A stretch of DNA of 64,000 nucleotides. Source: Aliidiomarina halalkaliphila (GTDB taxonomy: Bacteria > Pseudomonadota > Gammaproteobacteria > Enterobacterales > Alteromonadaceae). The DNA is taken from the NCBI RefSeq assembly GCF_007096385.1, contig NZ_VJWL01000001.1:124001-188000 (forward strand), given 5' to 3'. Of this stretch, positions 56,567 through 64,000 are shown piece by piece. The position numbers and the translations under genes were made by a program. Each line of letters opens with the position of its first letter. Positions within the stretch are counted from its first letter, which is position 1. The notes beneath the pieces are model-generated. The model searched no databases. It saw only the letters and a program-made list of their open reading frames with translations, and was not told the DNA's origin.

Positions 56567-57238
56567 ATGACTGGAGATACAGTGGACGAGATACCTCATG
56601 GGAAAATTCGTGTCCTTCTACTTGAGGATGACGAAGTTCTGCGCGAGCGCTTTGCTCGCATTCTTTGCGATTGGGAAAACGCGGTTCTAGTGGCGGCGTG
56701 CGCGACCCTCAACGAGGCTCTGTCGGTAATCAAGGTGCAGGGTATTGATCTTCTGCTGACAGATCTAAGCTTGCCAGATGGTGATGGAACGGATGCTATT
56801 CGTCTGCTGCGTCGCATCAATCCAGACGCTGACAGTATGGTGATTTCTGTCCTGGCCGATAATCAAACTGTGCTAAGAGCCATTGAAGCGGGGGCTGTAG
56901 GTTATTTACTCAAAGATGCTACCCCGATTGAATTAGTGGAGTCTATTATAGCTTTGCGTGCTGGGTGCTCTCCGATTTCGCCATCCATTGCTCGTATTTT
57001 GGTTAATCGTATGAACACGCCGGCTCCCAGTGACGAGACCCCAACATTGACCGAGCGAGAAACGGAGGTATTACGGGGGATCGCCAAAGGTTTTACCTAT
57101 ATGGAGCTTGCTGAAATGTTGGGTATTTCTCGCCATACGGTACCTGTACATATCAAAAATATTTACCGAAAATTGGCAGCCCACAATCGCTCTGAAGCGG
57201 TATATGAAGCCCAGAAACGAGGGTTAATATGGCTGTAA
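56567..57238 (+). CDS. NarL/FixJ-type response regulator
   Basis: A 223-residue DNA-binding regulator. The receiver domain (about 15-130) has the acidic pair in LLLEDDE, phospho-acceptor Asp66 in LLTDLSLPDGDG and Lys in YLLKDATP. The LuxR HTH (about 155-220) contains LTERETEVLRGIAKG and GISRHTVPVHIKNIYRKL. It overlaps the kinase gene by 10 bases, so the two form a translationally coupled pair. The 253-base gap before it holds the cold-shock terminator and no other gene. Confidence 0.94.
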   Translation: MTGDTVDEIPHGKIRVLLLEDDEVLRERFARILCDWENAVLVAACATLNEALSVIKVQGIDLLLTDLSLPDGDGTDAIRLLRRINPDADSMVISVLADNQTVLRAIEAGAVGYLLKDATPIELVESIIALRAGCSPISPSIARILVNRMNTPAPSDETPTLTERETEVLRGIAKGFTYMELAEMLGISRHTVPVHIKNIYRKLAAHNRSEAVYEAQKRGLIWL

Positions 57239-59058
57239 AACGCCTGCGGTGGTTCGGGATTTTATGGGCGACCATCACTGTTTTGGCGAGCGTACCACTT
57301 TGGCTAACGCTTCCGGAACCTGAAGGTGCTCAAGTTATCACGACTGCCACACAGATCAGCGGCGAGGAACGACAGGAAATTACACTTCCGAAAAAGCGAC
57401 AGGCACCTGGGAGCTGGGGACATTATCGTCTAGTACTCGATATTGATCACACTTCTCAACAGTACTTATATATCCCAGTTCTCAGTCAGCGAGCCACCAT
57501 TGAATTGAATGGTATTCTCATTGATGACACTGGAAAGCGCACCACTATGTTAGGTCTGGCATCTGGAACATCGGCGATGGTAGCTCTGCCGCCCTCATTA
57601 ATAAGCGAGGGCAGAAATATCGTTGATCTGCATATACAATCAGTCGGTCTAAGTCCTGCATATTTGGCGCGGGTTTATGTCGGTAGTATTGAACAACTAG
57701 GTTACCAGTATCGTTTACGGGTATTTCTCTTTGAATACTTAAAATTGATGGTTTTGGCAGCGCAGCTATTGATCGCGTTGGTCGTGCTGGTCGTGTGGTT
57801 ATATCGGCCTCGAGATCGCTTGTTTGCTTGGTTGACCTTATTGTTACTACTCTCCATGGTCGCTTACTTGGGCCTGGCGCATGATTTGATCCCAAGCTTA
57901 GTTACGTGGATGCCGTACTTTAGCATGCTCGGTGGTTCAGCTGCGCTTATCATTGTCATTGTGGCGATGTTGATTACAGGGCATTCGCCGCCTCGGTTCT
58001 TACAATGGGCGGCATTTATCTTACCCGCTAGTAGTATTCTCTTGGCTCTGCTGGGCGTGGTGTCTACAAAACATTTAGTGCTTCTGATCAATATTCCCCT
58101 GAATATTATGTGCTTGTTAGTGAGTCTTGCCATTTTAATGTGGGCTGCATTGCGGTATCGCCATGAGGAGGCTTGGCTGCTTCTGTTTCCACTCCTCATG
58201 ACGACAATAGCAAGCATTCATGACGTGCTTATCATTCTATCTATGTTGGATGGTCCGATCTTTCTATCTATTTACTATCGCCCACTGTTACTGATTGGCT
58301 TCGCGATCATTCTCATGCGTCGGCTCGGCATCAGTTTGACGCAATTGGATAGTGTAAACATCTATTTGAAAGAGCGACTTAACGCGCAAGAGCAGCAGCT
58401 TGCGCGACTGCATGCAGAGGAACAGCGGGAGGCCCATCAGCGAATCCTCAATGCTGAGCGGCAACGTCTTACGACCAACTTGCATGATGGTCTTAGTGGC
58501 CATTTAGCTTCCATCATTGCCTTATCGGAGCGTGGACAACCGGACCAGGTCGAGCATGCTGCCCGGGAAGCTCTGGACGACCTTCGCCTCGTGATTCACT
58601 CCCTCGATGTTGATGACCGCGGATTGCCGCTTGCTCTGGATGGGCTGCGCGAGCGGCTTTGCCGCCAATTCAAACGTTTAGGTATCACGCTCGATTGGTC
58701 TATGGCTCGTTTACCGGAAATTTCTGGCGTCACTCCTTCTCAGGCATTGAATGTATTACGCATTCTGCAAGAAGCGGCCACCAATGCGATCAAGCATGGC
58801 AAGGCGACCAGAATCACGGTGAGAGGTGATACAGACAGTAGTGGGCAAGCCTGTATCACAATGGAAAATAATGGAGTACCTTGCTCAAAGAGCCCTAAAC
58901 AAGTTGGCTGCGGATTAAAAAACATACACCAACGCATTCACCAGCTCGGAGGGGATGTATTTATTGAGCCCCTCGATAATGGTACGCGCCTTACTTTACT
59001 ACTCCCGTTGCACCTACCGCTATTAGGTGACGGAGATGGGTGCTATGTCCCATTGTGA
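57229..59058 (+). CDS. Sensor histidine kinase with 7TM sensor (HisKA_3)
   Basis: A 609-residue kinase. An N-terminal membrane segment (about 8-27) precedes a beta-rich extracellular region (about 30-165, 7TMR-DISM-like). Seven membrane segments (about 170-375), a coiled coil (about 380-410), the HisKA_3 phosphorylation helix with His419 in NLHDGLSGHLAS and a HATPase domain follow. ATP-site motifs are QEAATNAIKHG (N-box) and GCGLKNIHQRIH (G-box). The partner is the response regulator it overlaps. The signal is unknown. Confidence 0.92.
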   Translation: MAVKRLRWFGILWATITVLASVPLWLTLPEPEGAQVITTATQISGEERQEITLPKKRQAPGSWGHYRLVLDIDHTSQQYLYIPVLSQRATIELNGILIDDTGKRTTMLGLASGTSAMVALPPSLISEGRNIVDLHIQSVGLSPAYLARVYVGSIEQLGYQYRLRVFLFEYLKLMVLAAQLLIALVVLVVWLYRPRDRLFAWLTLLLLLSMVAYLGLAHDLIPSLVTWMPYFSMLGGSAALIIVIVAMLITGHSPPRFLQWAAFILPASSILLALLGVVSTKHLVLLINIPLNIMCLLVSLAILMWAALRYRHEEAWLLLFPLLMTTIASIHDVLIILSMLDGPIFLSIYYRPLLLIGFAIILMRRLGISLTQLDSVNIYLKERLNAQEQQLARLHAEEQREAHQRILNAERQRLTTNLHDGLSGHLASIIALSERGQPDQVEHAAREALDDLRLVIHSLDVDDRGLPLALDGLRERLCRQFKRLGITLDWSMARLPEISGVTPSQALNVLRILQEAATNAIKHGKATRITVRGDTDSSGQACITMENNGVPCSKSPKQVGCGLKNIHQRIHQLGGDVFIEPLDNGTRLTLLLPLHLPLLGDGDGCYVPL

Positions 59059-59068
59059 GTAAAAGTGA

Positions 59069-60553
59069 TTAACTTTGTTGTTTAAGGAAATCCATCACTA
59101 AAGCTGTGAGATCGGGCGCGAGGTGTATGATTTGTCGTCTCATAATTTTCTCTTCAGTGGGATAATTCACCCCCTTCGCACGCATGGCCGCGAGCACACG
59201 TTGCTCACGAGTCCCTCGGAATGCGCTAGGCTCTGATAATATACCCAGAACTAGAGTATCAGAGGTAACACGGATATCCTGAGATTTTCCGAAAAAGCCA
59301 CCAACAACAGGAAGTCGTCTAAACCCAACTTGCCCGCTGCTATTATATTTTTGGCTACCACTGGAAATAGTGCCTAAAACTACGGGTTTTCCATAGGGAA
59401 AATAGCCAGCAACCGTAAACGTATTACTTGATACATCGAGTATTTGGGCATTCTGCGAAGGTTCTAGAGCATTGATGGAGCTCAGTTCGAAGGTCAGTCT
59501 CAACTTTACATTCTCCGGTGTAGCTACTTCAGGTGTCATGCTCAGCATCATTCCAATTTCCGCTGTGAAATCATCCGTATAGCCTTCGGAGTTATATAAA
59601 ATTGTGAGATTGGTGCCTTCGCGAATCTCTGAGTTTTCGCCCAAAGAAGTAATGATCGAAGGTGCTGCGTTCACATAGAAACTGCTATTAACGTTTTGTG
59701 GTGTTAGGCGAACGGCGTACTGAATTTCAGGTACGGAAAGCGATACCTCGGTCAGAATGCTACTGTCTCCAGGCTTTACCCATTCAAAGGTTTTTTCTGC
59801 GCCTAATTTTACCGATAATTCATTAAAGAAATCCGTTCCCCGTGTCACGTTATCAGAGGAATAACGGCGCACAAAGTAGACCTTGGCGACAATGTTTAGA
59901 TCTTGACAGACTTTCTCTTCACTATTGCTTTCACAAATAAGGTCCTCGTCCGCTAGTCGTTCCGCGTGTCGCACTGCCGGTGACATCATCGGTAAAGAGT
60001 AAGATTCATCACTTGGCATGTAGACAGACCGAATGAACTGGCTTACGAGATCATCATCCTGTTTAATTGCAGATTGCATGGCATGAAATAGTGTAAACGC
60101 CACCGTTTCATCACCATTGCGTAAAGCGGCTATTGCCGCCAAAGCCCAGTACATACTCCGATCGTCAATCAGAGCGGCATTCAAAAATGCAACCTGCGCC
60201 TCAGAGAAGTTCCCTAAATTTAATTCAGCTAGGCCTAGCCCCACATAGGAAGGCGCATGATCACGGGCGAAACGCGCCGCACTAGAGAAGGCCGCTCGGG
60301 CAAAAACTGTTTTATGAGTGTCCAAAAACTCTCCTTCCAACATTTCAAGCCCATATTGGAAATGCCCTTTCCAGTCATAGCCCAGATTTTGGAAAGGTTC
60401 CAACCTCGTCTCGATACGAGGGACGCCACCGAAAGGAAGCCCACCTGAGCATCCAGGTAATAGAAAAAGTATCATTAGTGCCGATAACAAAAAGAAACGA
60501 GCGTGCCAAACGGCAGCTCGTTTGATGGTTTTGATTGTGGTCATAAACTTCAT
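59069..60553 (-). CDS. TPR-containing secretin-like lipoprotein
   Basis: A 494-residue predicted outer-membrane channel protein. The lipobox is LLPGC, giving a lipidated Cys at about residue 35. Residues about 50-190 look like TPR-type helices (APSYVGLGLAELNLGNFSEA, AQVAFLNAALIDDRSMYWA). The C-terminal half resembles a secretin beta-domain: NIVAKVYFVRRYSSDN, EIGMMLSMTPEV, a PYGKPVVLGTIS gate-like strand and RRLPVVGGFFGKS, the usual VPxLGDIPxLGxLF position. The N0/N1/N3 ring domains of secretion secretins are not visible. The start is uncertain (ATG 60553 or 60544). The upstream gene ends 10 bases away. Confidence 0.75.
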   Translation of the reverse strand: MKFMTTIKTIKRAAVWHARFFLLSALMILFLLPGCSGGLPFGGVPRIETRLEPFQNLGYDWKGHFQYGLEMLEGEFLDTHKTVFARAAFSSAARFARDHAPSYVGLGLAELNLGNFSEAQVAFLNAALIDDRSMYWALAAIAALRNGDETVAFTLFHAMQSAIKQDDDLVSQFIRSVYMPSDESYSLPMMSPAVRHAERLADEDLICESNSEEKVCQDLNIVAKVYFVRRYSSDNVTRGTDFFNELSVKLGAEKTFEWVKPGDSSILTEVSLSVPEIQYAVRLTPQNVNSSFYVNAAPSIITSLGENSEIREGTNLTILYNSEGYTDDFTAEIGMMLSMTPEVATPENVKLRLTFELSSINALEPSQNAQILDVSSNTFTVAGYFPYGKPVVLGTISSGSQKYNSSGQVGFRRLPVVGGFFGKSQDIRVTSDTLVLGILSEPSAFRGTREQRVLAAMRAKGVNYPTEEKIMRRQIIHLAPDLTALVMDFLKQQS

Positions 60554-60563
60554 TCCAGACGCG

Positions 60564-61757
60564 TTAGGAAGAGCATGCTTTTTGCCATTGCTGAGCTGTT
60601 TCAATCATGTCTCCATAATCTCCAAGCAAAGAAATCACTCGGTCAGCTAGTTTTGCTTTCAGATCTTGCATTTTCTTCTCTTTCATATCGGATACATCCG
60701 CTAGGTAACCGAAGGGAGCTGGAATGGTTTGAGTACCAAAGCCAACGTACTTCCAATCGTTGTTATAATTGAATCGGGCTCCAACTTTAACGGTAATTTT
60801 ATCCGTATGAACTCTCATATCTTCAATACATAATCTGGCTTTCACACTTCCGCTCACAGGAACCGTCACGGGGCAGACTCGACCGCCAGAGGTATCGCTA
60901 ATGATGTACTGAAACAGATTCAACTTGGTCCAGTTATTGTCACTGAATTTGAAGTAGGAGTTGTACGAGAGATCGATACCCGTGAGTTGTCCGAGTAGCA
61001 AGGGCTGGCCGTTGAGCTTGGTATCATGAACGGGTTTTTCTGGGTATTCCGGTAACATGCGGAGGTCTACTTTGAGTTGGATGGTGCGGGTGTAAGTACC
61101 GGCAAATTGATGTTTTTTCGACGCATGTAGGAAGAAAAGGGGATAGCCATCTTTTCGAATGTCGTTCAGTTTATTCTGCTTGTCTTGCAAATCAGCGAGC
61201 AGTTGTACTAGCTTACATGCGGTTCGCTTCGTGTCCTTGTAATTCGATTTGGCACTAGAACCCGCTTGATCAAGGTAGGCAGAAAGCGCAGTATCCTCAG
61301 TGGATTGAGCACACCGCATGATGGCTAAATCGAGCCTAGTGTTTTTTTCATTGAGAGCGGCCTGAGCTAACTCTACTGCATTGCTCATGGTGTTAGTAAC
61401 TTTAGGGGGGAGCGAGTTTTGAATCTGGCCTTCTTTCAGTAATTTGGTACGCGCGGCGAGATCATAGCCTGTTGTGATCAAGTTGTGCGCTTCTTTGGCA
61501 TTCTTGTTGAGGTTATCGAAAGCACTGAAATGATTTTTAGAGTAGTCAGACGAGGTACTCTTCGCGTGCTCATCTTTGAAACCCTTTTCCTGTGATGAAA
61601 CGTTTTTAGAGAAACCTTCAACCTTCGCCTTAACGTCGTCTATCTTGCAGCTTACTGCTGCATGCACCGTCGGAGATGCTAATCCAGTCGCTAGCGCCAA
61701 CGTTAAAAGCGCTATGGGTGGCTTCCAGTATCCGAAATTATTTTTGTTTTTGTTCAT
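60564..61757 (-). CDS. Exported protein of unknown family, partner of the secretin
   Basis: A 397-residue protein with a signal peptide (about 1-33, ending VHA) and no recognised family. The mature N-terminal half (about 35-205) is helical and Lys/Ala/Asn-rich, with cysteines at about 37, 149 and 182. The C-terminal half (about 210-350) is beta-rich with aromatic strands such as TGIDLSYNSYFKF. A helical tail ends in QQWQKACSS. GGAGGGAAG just before the ATG is a very strong ribosome site, so abundant expression is likely. It immediately precedes the secretin gene and is probably its substrate, pilotin or periplasmic partner. Confidence 0.75.
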   Translation of the reverse strand: MNKNKNNFGYWKPPIALLTLALATGLASPTVHAAVSCKIDDVKAKVEGFSKNVSSQEKGFKDEHAKSTSSDYSKNHFSAFDNLNKNAKEAHNLITTGYDLAARTKLLKEGQIQNSLPPKVTNTMSNAVELAQAALNEKNTRLDLAIMRCAQSTEDTALSAYLDQAGSSAKSNYKDTKRTACKLVQLLADLQDKQNKLNDIRKDGYPLFFLHASKKHQFAGTYTRTIQLKVDLRMLPEYPEKPVHDTKLNGQPLLLGQLTGIDLSYNSYFKFSDNNWTKLNLFQYIISDTSGGRVCPVTVPVSGSVKARLCIEDMRVHTDKITVKVGARFNYNNDWKYVGFGTQTIPAPFGYLADVSDMKEKKMQDLKAKLADRVISLLGDYGDMIETAQQWQKACSS

Positions 61758-61854
61758 CGTGCTTCCCTCCGTAAACGAAATTTGGTGTCAGCCACCAACG
61801 TAGCGAAGGTGTCCATGATGAAGTATTGAAGTTATCTGGGATTCGGGATATACC

Positions 61855-62133
61855 ATGAACAGGGTATATGGTCCGATCATTCAGCAATGTACAGAGTTCG
61901 TCATGTCGTTTTTCCCTTCCCTTCAAGAGAACGCCCACCGAGTCGATGTCTTTTCGAACTCTCCGTGCGGCAACGAGCCGTTGATGGCGTTTCATGATAG
62001 CCTCTATGCAGAGCGATTACAGACCACCTTGAACCGGTCCACTGAAGAACGCGCGGCAGCTAACCTTCAAGCCATTGGTGATGATAATTATCAGCGCTTT
62101 ATTCAAAACTTGCGTGGTAAGAGAAAGGATTAA
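61855..62133 (+). CDS. Possible small hypothetical protein
   Basis: A 92-residue frame whose second half (LYAERLQTTLNRSTEERAAA and QAIGDDNYQRFIQNLRGK) looks like a real helical protein. No family recognised. No strong ribosome site precedes the ATG at 61855 or the ATG at 61903. It lies divergent from the secretin partner gene and 72 bases before the SnoaL-like gene. It could be spurious. Confidence 0.35.
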   Translation: MNRVYGPIIQQCTEFVMSFFPSLQENAHRVDVFSNSPCGNEPLMAFHDSLYAERLQTTLNRSTEERAAANLQAIGDDNYQRFIQNLRGKRKD

Positions 62134-62205
62134 GGTCCCAGTACGCTGCACTTAGGCAATAACTGACCTAAAGTAAGTAGCCAAAACGATAGGAGGAAAA
62201 ATCCA

Positions 62206-62568
62206 ATGAGCAGCACCAAGTTGTTTTTGACTAAGTTTAATCAAGCGTGGGCAGATAATGACATCGATACCATCGTTAACGGTGTGACTGATGATATTCA
62301 CTTTCGCATGGCAAGCGATGATTCTGGTGTTCGCGGCAAAGATGCATTTAAAGCCTGGCTAAAAGACATGCTGATCGCCGACACAGAAATGGAAGTGATC
62401 AACGAACGCTTGATTATGAGTGGTGACGAGGCAGTTTTAAGTGGTCGCATCAAGATGATTGAGCAGGATGGCACGCGCAAACAATTCACCTTCTGCGATT
62501 TGTATACCTTGCGCGATGGCAAGGTCGCAGAGTTAGTATCCTATGTGATGAATTGCTCTGATTCGTGA
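62206..62568 (+). CDS. SnoaL-like/NTF2-fold protein
   Basis: A 120-residue protein with the cone-shaped NTF2 fold pattern: FLTKFNQAWADNDIDTIVNG at the start, a GVRGKDAFKAWLKDM segment and RDGKVAELVSYV at the end. Members are polyketide cyclases, isomerases or ligand binders; the role here is unknown. AGGAGG precedes the ATG. Confidence 0.85.
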   Translation: MSSTKLFLTKFNQAWADNDIDTIVNGVTDDIHFRMASDDSGVRGKDAFKAWLKDMLIADTEMEVINERLIMSGDEAVLSGRIKMIEQDGTRKQFTFCDLYTLRDGKVAELVSYVMNCSDS

Positions 62569-62644
62569 TCATGAGTCAGCATGGCACATACAGTATTGCT
62601 CGGCGGTTAAGGGATAGTACTTTGCGCGCCTCGGAACCATTCGC

Positions 62645-63514
62645 ATGTCTCTGATCCGCGTGATACTGCTCACGACCTTGGCAATGCTCGCCTTTGCTGC
62701 CAATTCGCTTCTCTGCCGGGCAGCACTTCTACATACCGATATCGATGCCGCGAGCTTCACCACGATTCGACTCATGTCAGGCGCTTTAGTGCTTTGGTTT
62801 ATCGTGCAGCTTCGAAGCGGTATTGGGCTAGGTGCGGGTAACTGGCCTTCCGCCTTTGCATTGTTTGTGTATGCCGCCGGTTTTTCCTTTGCGTATATTA
62901 CGCTCTCTGCTGCCACTGGGGCTTTGCTGCTGTTCGGCGCCGTGCAAGTAACCATGATTGGCTACGGACTATGGGCAGGGGAACGATTCCGAGCCCTGCA
63001 AATGGTGGGCTTTGCTCTCGCCTTTGGTGGCTTAGTCGGTTTGTTACTGCCAGGGCTTTCCTCGCCACCGTTGTTTGGTTCACTGTTGATGCTGGCGGCA
63101 GGCGTGGGCTGGGGCATTTATTCATTGCGCGGCAGCGACGGTGGGGATCCAACGCGTGTTACCGCTGGCAATTTCTTGCGTGCGGTGCCGATGGCCGCCA
63201 TCGTAAGCGTGTTGATGCTCGGTGGGATGTCGATGGATATCACCGGTGTGATTTATGCAATTGCGTCTGGTGCTCTCGCCTCCGGTGTAGGGTACGCGAT
63301 TTGGTACACGGCACTGCCCGCATTGCGAGCATCAAGCGCCGCCACAGTGCAACTTAGTGTGCCCGTTATTACTGCCATTGGCGGCGTTATACTCCTTTCA
63401 GAGCCAATCACCTTGCGCCTTATCGTAACCTCAGCCGCTATTCTCGGGGGCGTCGCTCTGGTGATATGGCAGCGGGGGCAAGATTTAACTAACCGTAGAA
63501 TAAATATCTCATAA
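62645..63514 (+). CDS. EamA/DMT-family permease
   Basis: Ten-TM transporter of 289 residues, the third of this superfamily in the window. LAMLAFAANSLLCRAALLHT opens the first repeat, and VQLSVPVITAIGGVILLSE is the second-repeat motif. The substrate is unknown. The ATG at 62645 has only a weak ribosome site. Confidence 0.88.
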   Translation: MSLIRVILLTTLAMLAFAANSLLCRAALLHTDIDAASFTTIRLMSGALVLWFIVQLRSGIGLGAGNWPSAFALFVYAAGFSFAYITLSAATGALLLFGAVQVTMIGYGLWAGERFRALQMVGFALAFGGLVGLLLPGLSSPPLFGSLLMLAAGVGWGIYSLRGSDGGDPTRVTAGNFLRAVPMAAIVSVLMLGGMSMDITGVIYAIASGALASGVGYAIWYTALPALRASSAATVQLSVPVITAIGGVILLSEPITLRLIVTSAAILGGVALVIWQRGQDLTNRRINIS

Positions 63515-63527
63515 CCAAGGAGCAAGC

Positions 63528-64000
63528 GTGAAATTTCTCGATAAAATAACCAACGAATGGCAGCGTCAATGGGCGATGGCTTGGTTTCTTTGTGGTGCCT
63601 TGGCGCTGTTTTGGGGTTTTTGGCTGACCACCGAGCGGGGCGCGCTTGATATTGCGATGCTGGTGGTGGCAACCATTGGTTTGGTATGTGTGGTCGCGCT
63701 GGCATTTCGCCGTAATCTGAGCGGAAACGGGTTGGGTATAACGGCGAATCTCGGTGAGATCGCGGTACAAGGGCGCATGGGCGCGACGGGTTTGATGCTC
63801 GCACCGATGTTTTACTTGATCACGCATCTTTATGGTTTGTTTTACTGGAAGAAAAACCAAGATGGCGACGGCAATATGGTGCCTCGTGATGCCAGTGTTG
63901 GAGTTTGGCTGATTACGGGAGTGTTTATCGCGGTTGGTTTAGCGGTATTCCCTTGGCTGAATGAGCAGTTACAGCAATATAGTTTTATTGAGTCAGGGAG
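63528..64000 (+). CDS. PnuC-like membrane transporter, cut by the window end
   Basis: A GTG at 63528, with AAGGAG 8 bases upstream, opens a frame that continues past position 64000. About 157 residues are visible, with three to four hydrophobic segments. LSGNGLGITANLGEIAVQGR and LITHLYGLFYWKKNQDGDG resemble nicotinamide riboside/mononucleotide permeases (PnuC) as I recall them. The call is tentative. Confidence 0.55.
   Translation, partial: MKFLDKITNEWQRQWAMAWFLCGALALFWGFWLTTERGALDIAMLVVATIGLVCVVALAFRRNLSGNGLGITANLGEIAVQGRMGATGLMLAPMFYLITHLYGLFYWKKNQDGDGNMVPRDASVGVWLITGVFIAVGLAVFPWLNEQLQQYSFIESG

Noticed and set aside
61738-61995. 85-codon minus-strand frame upstream of the secretin partner
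   Set aside because: It runs through the ribosome site and start of the partner gene and has basic, low-quality sequence. The plus-strand frame there is slightly more protein-like.
63253-63804. 183-codon minus-strand frame at the window end
   Set aside because: Lies opposite the DMT permease and PnuC-like genes, both of which have better composition and recognisable motifs.
1-64000. CRISPR arrays, insertion sequences, integrases or prophage genes
   Set aside because: No regularly spaced repeats and no transposase, integrase or phage structural motifs were seen in any frame.

Overview
The window is a stretch of chromosome from a marine-type gammaproteobacterium, most likely of the order Alteromonadales and close to Idiomarina/Aliidiomarina. 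This rests on recalled protein similarity and on gene order (rpsO-pnp-nlpI; the lip/dac/rlpA/mrd/rsfS/nadD/holA/lptE/leuS block; the lnt-corC-ybeY-ybeZ-miaB/ubiF-tRNA block), not on a database search. Base composition looks close to half GC throughout. There is no insertion sequence, phage or CRISPR array.

Region 1 (1-7.1 kb): ribosomal protein S15, polynucleotide phosphorylase and an NlpI-like TPR lipoprotein. The lipoprotein gene overlaps the gene of a membrane-anchored zinc protease. A large S9-type peptidase faces them across a shared terminator. Region 2 (7.1-27.7 kb, all minus strand): a dense housekeeping run for lipoate attachment (lipB, lipA), cell-wall elongation (dacA, rlpA, mltB, rodA, mrdA), ribosome and rRNA maturation (rlmH, rsfS, ybeY), NAD synthesis (nadD), replication (holA), outer-membrane biogenesis (lptE, lnt), leucyl-tRNA charging (leuS) and tRNA thiomethylation (miaB). 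Region 3 (27.7-35.7 kb): a hypothetical exported protein, a DMT-family permease, the ubiquinone hydroxylase ubiF, a five-gene tRNA operon (Met, Leu, Gln, Gln, Leu) with its promoter, a secreted subtilase, a short-chain dehydrogenase and fumarase C.

Region 4 (35.8-40.3 kb): an uncommon four-gene operon joining an exported cupredoxin, a membrane HAMP/degenerate-GGDEF/EAL protein, a DUF3034-type outer-membrane barrel and an exported truncated haemoglobin. It reads like a periplasmic redox or gas sensor feeding c-di-GMP turnover. Region 5 (40.3-50.5 kb): ychF-pth-rplY under one strong promoter, several small membrane proteins, an ion-transporter-like permease, yaeQ and two diguanylate cyclases that look active. 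Region 6 (50.8-56.4 kb): small accessory genes. They include a TIMP/NTR-like secreted protein, a TonB-C-domain lipoprotein, a MerR regulator with a mer-like operator driving a glutaredoxin-MauE fusion, a GNAT enzyme, a NUDIX hydrolase and a cold-shock gene with a long structured leader. Region 7 (56.5-64 kb): a NarL-type response regulator and a 7TM histidine kinase, convergent with a two-gene unit. That unit encodes an unusual TPR-secretin lipoprotein and an exported partner with no recognised family. SnoaL-like, DMT and PnuC-like genes follow, and the last runs off the window.

The best candidate for an undescribed system is the orphan TPR-secretin pair beside the two-component system (56.5-61.8 kb). 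The cupredoxin/EAL/DUF3034/haemoglobin operon is second.
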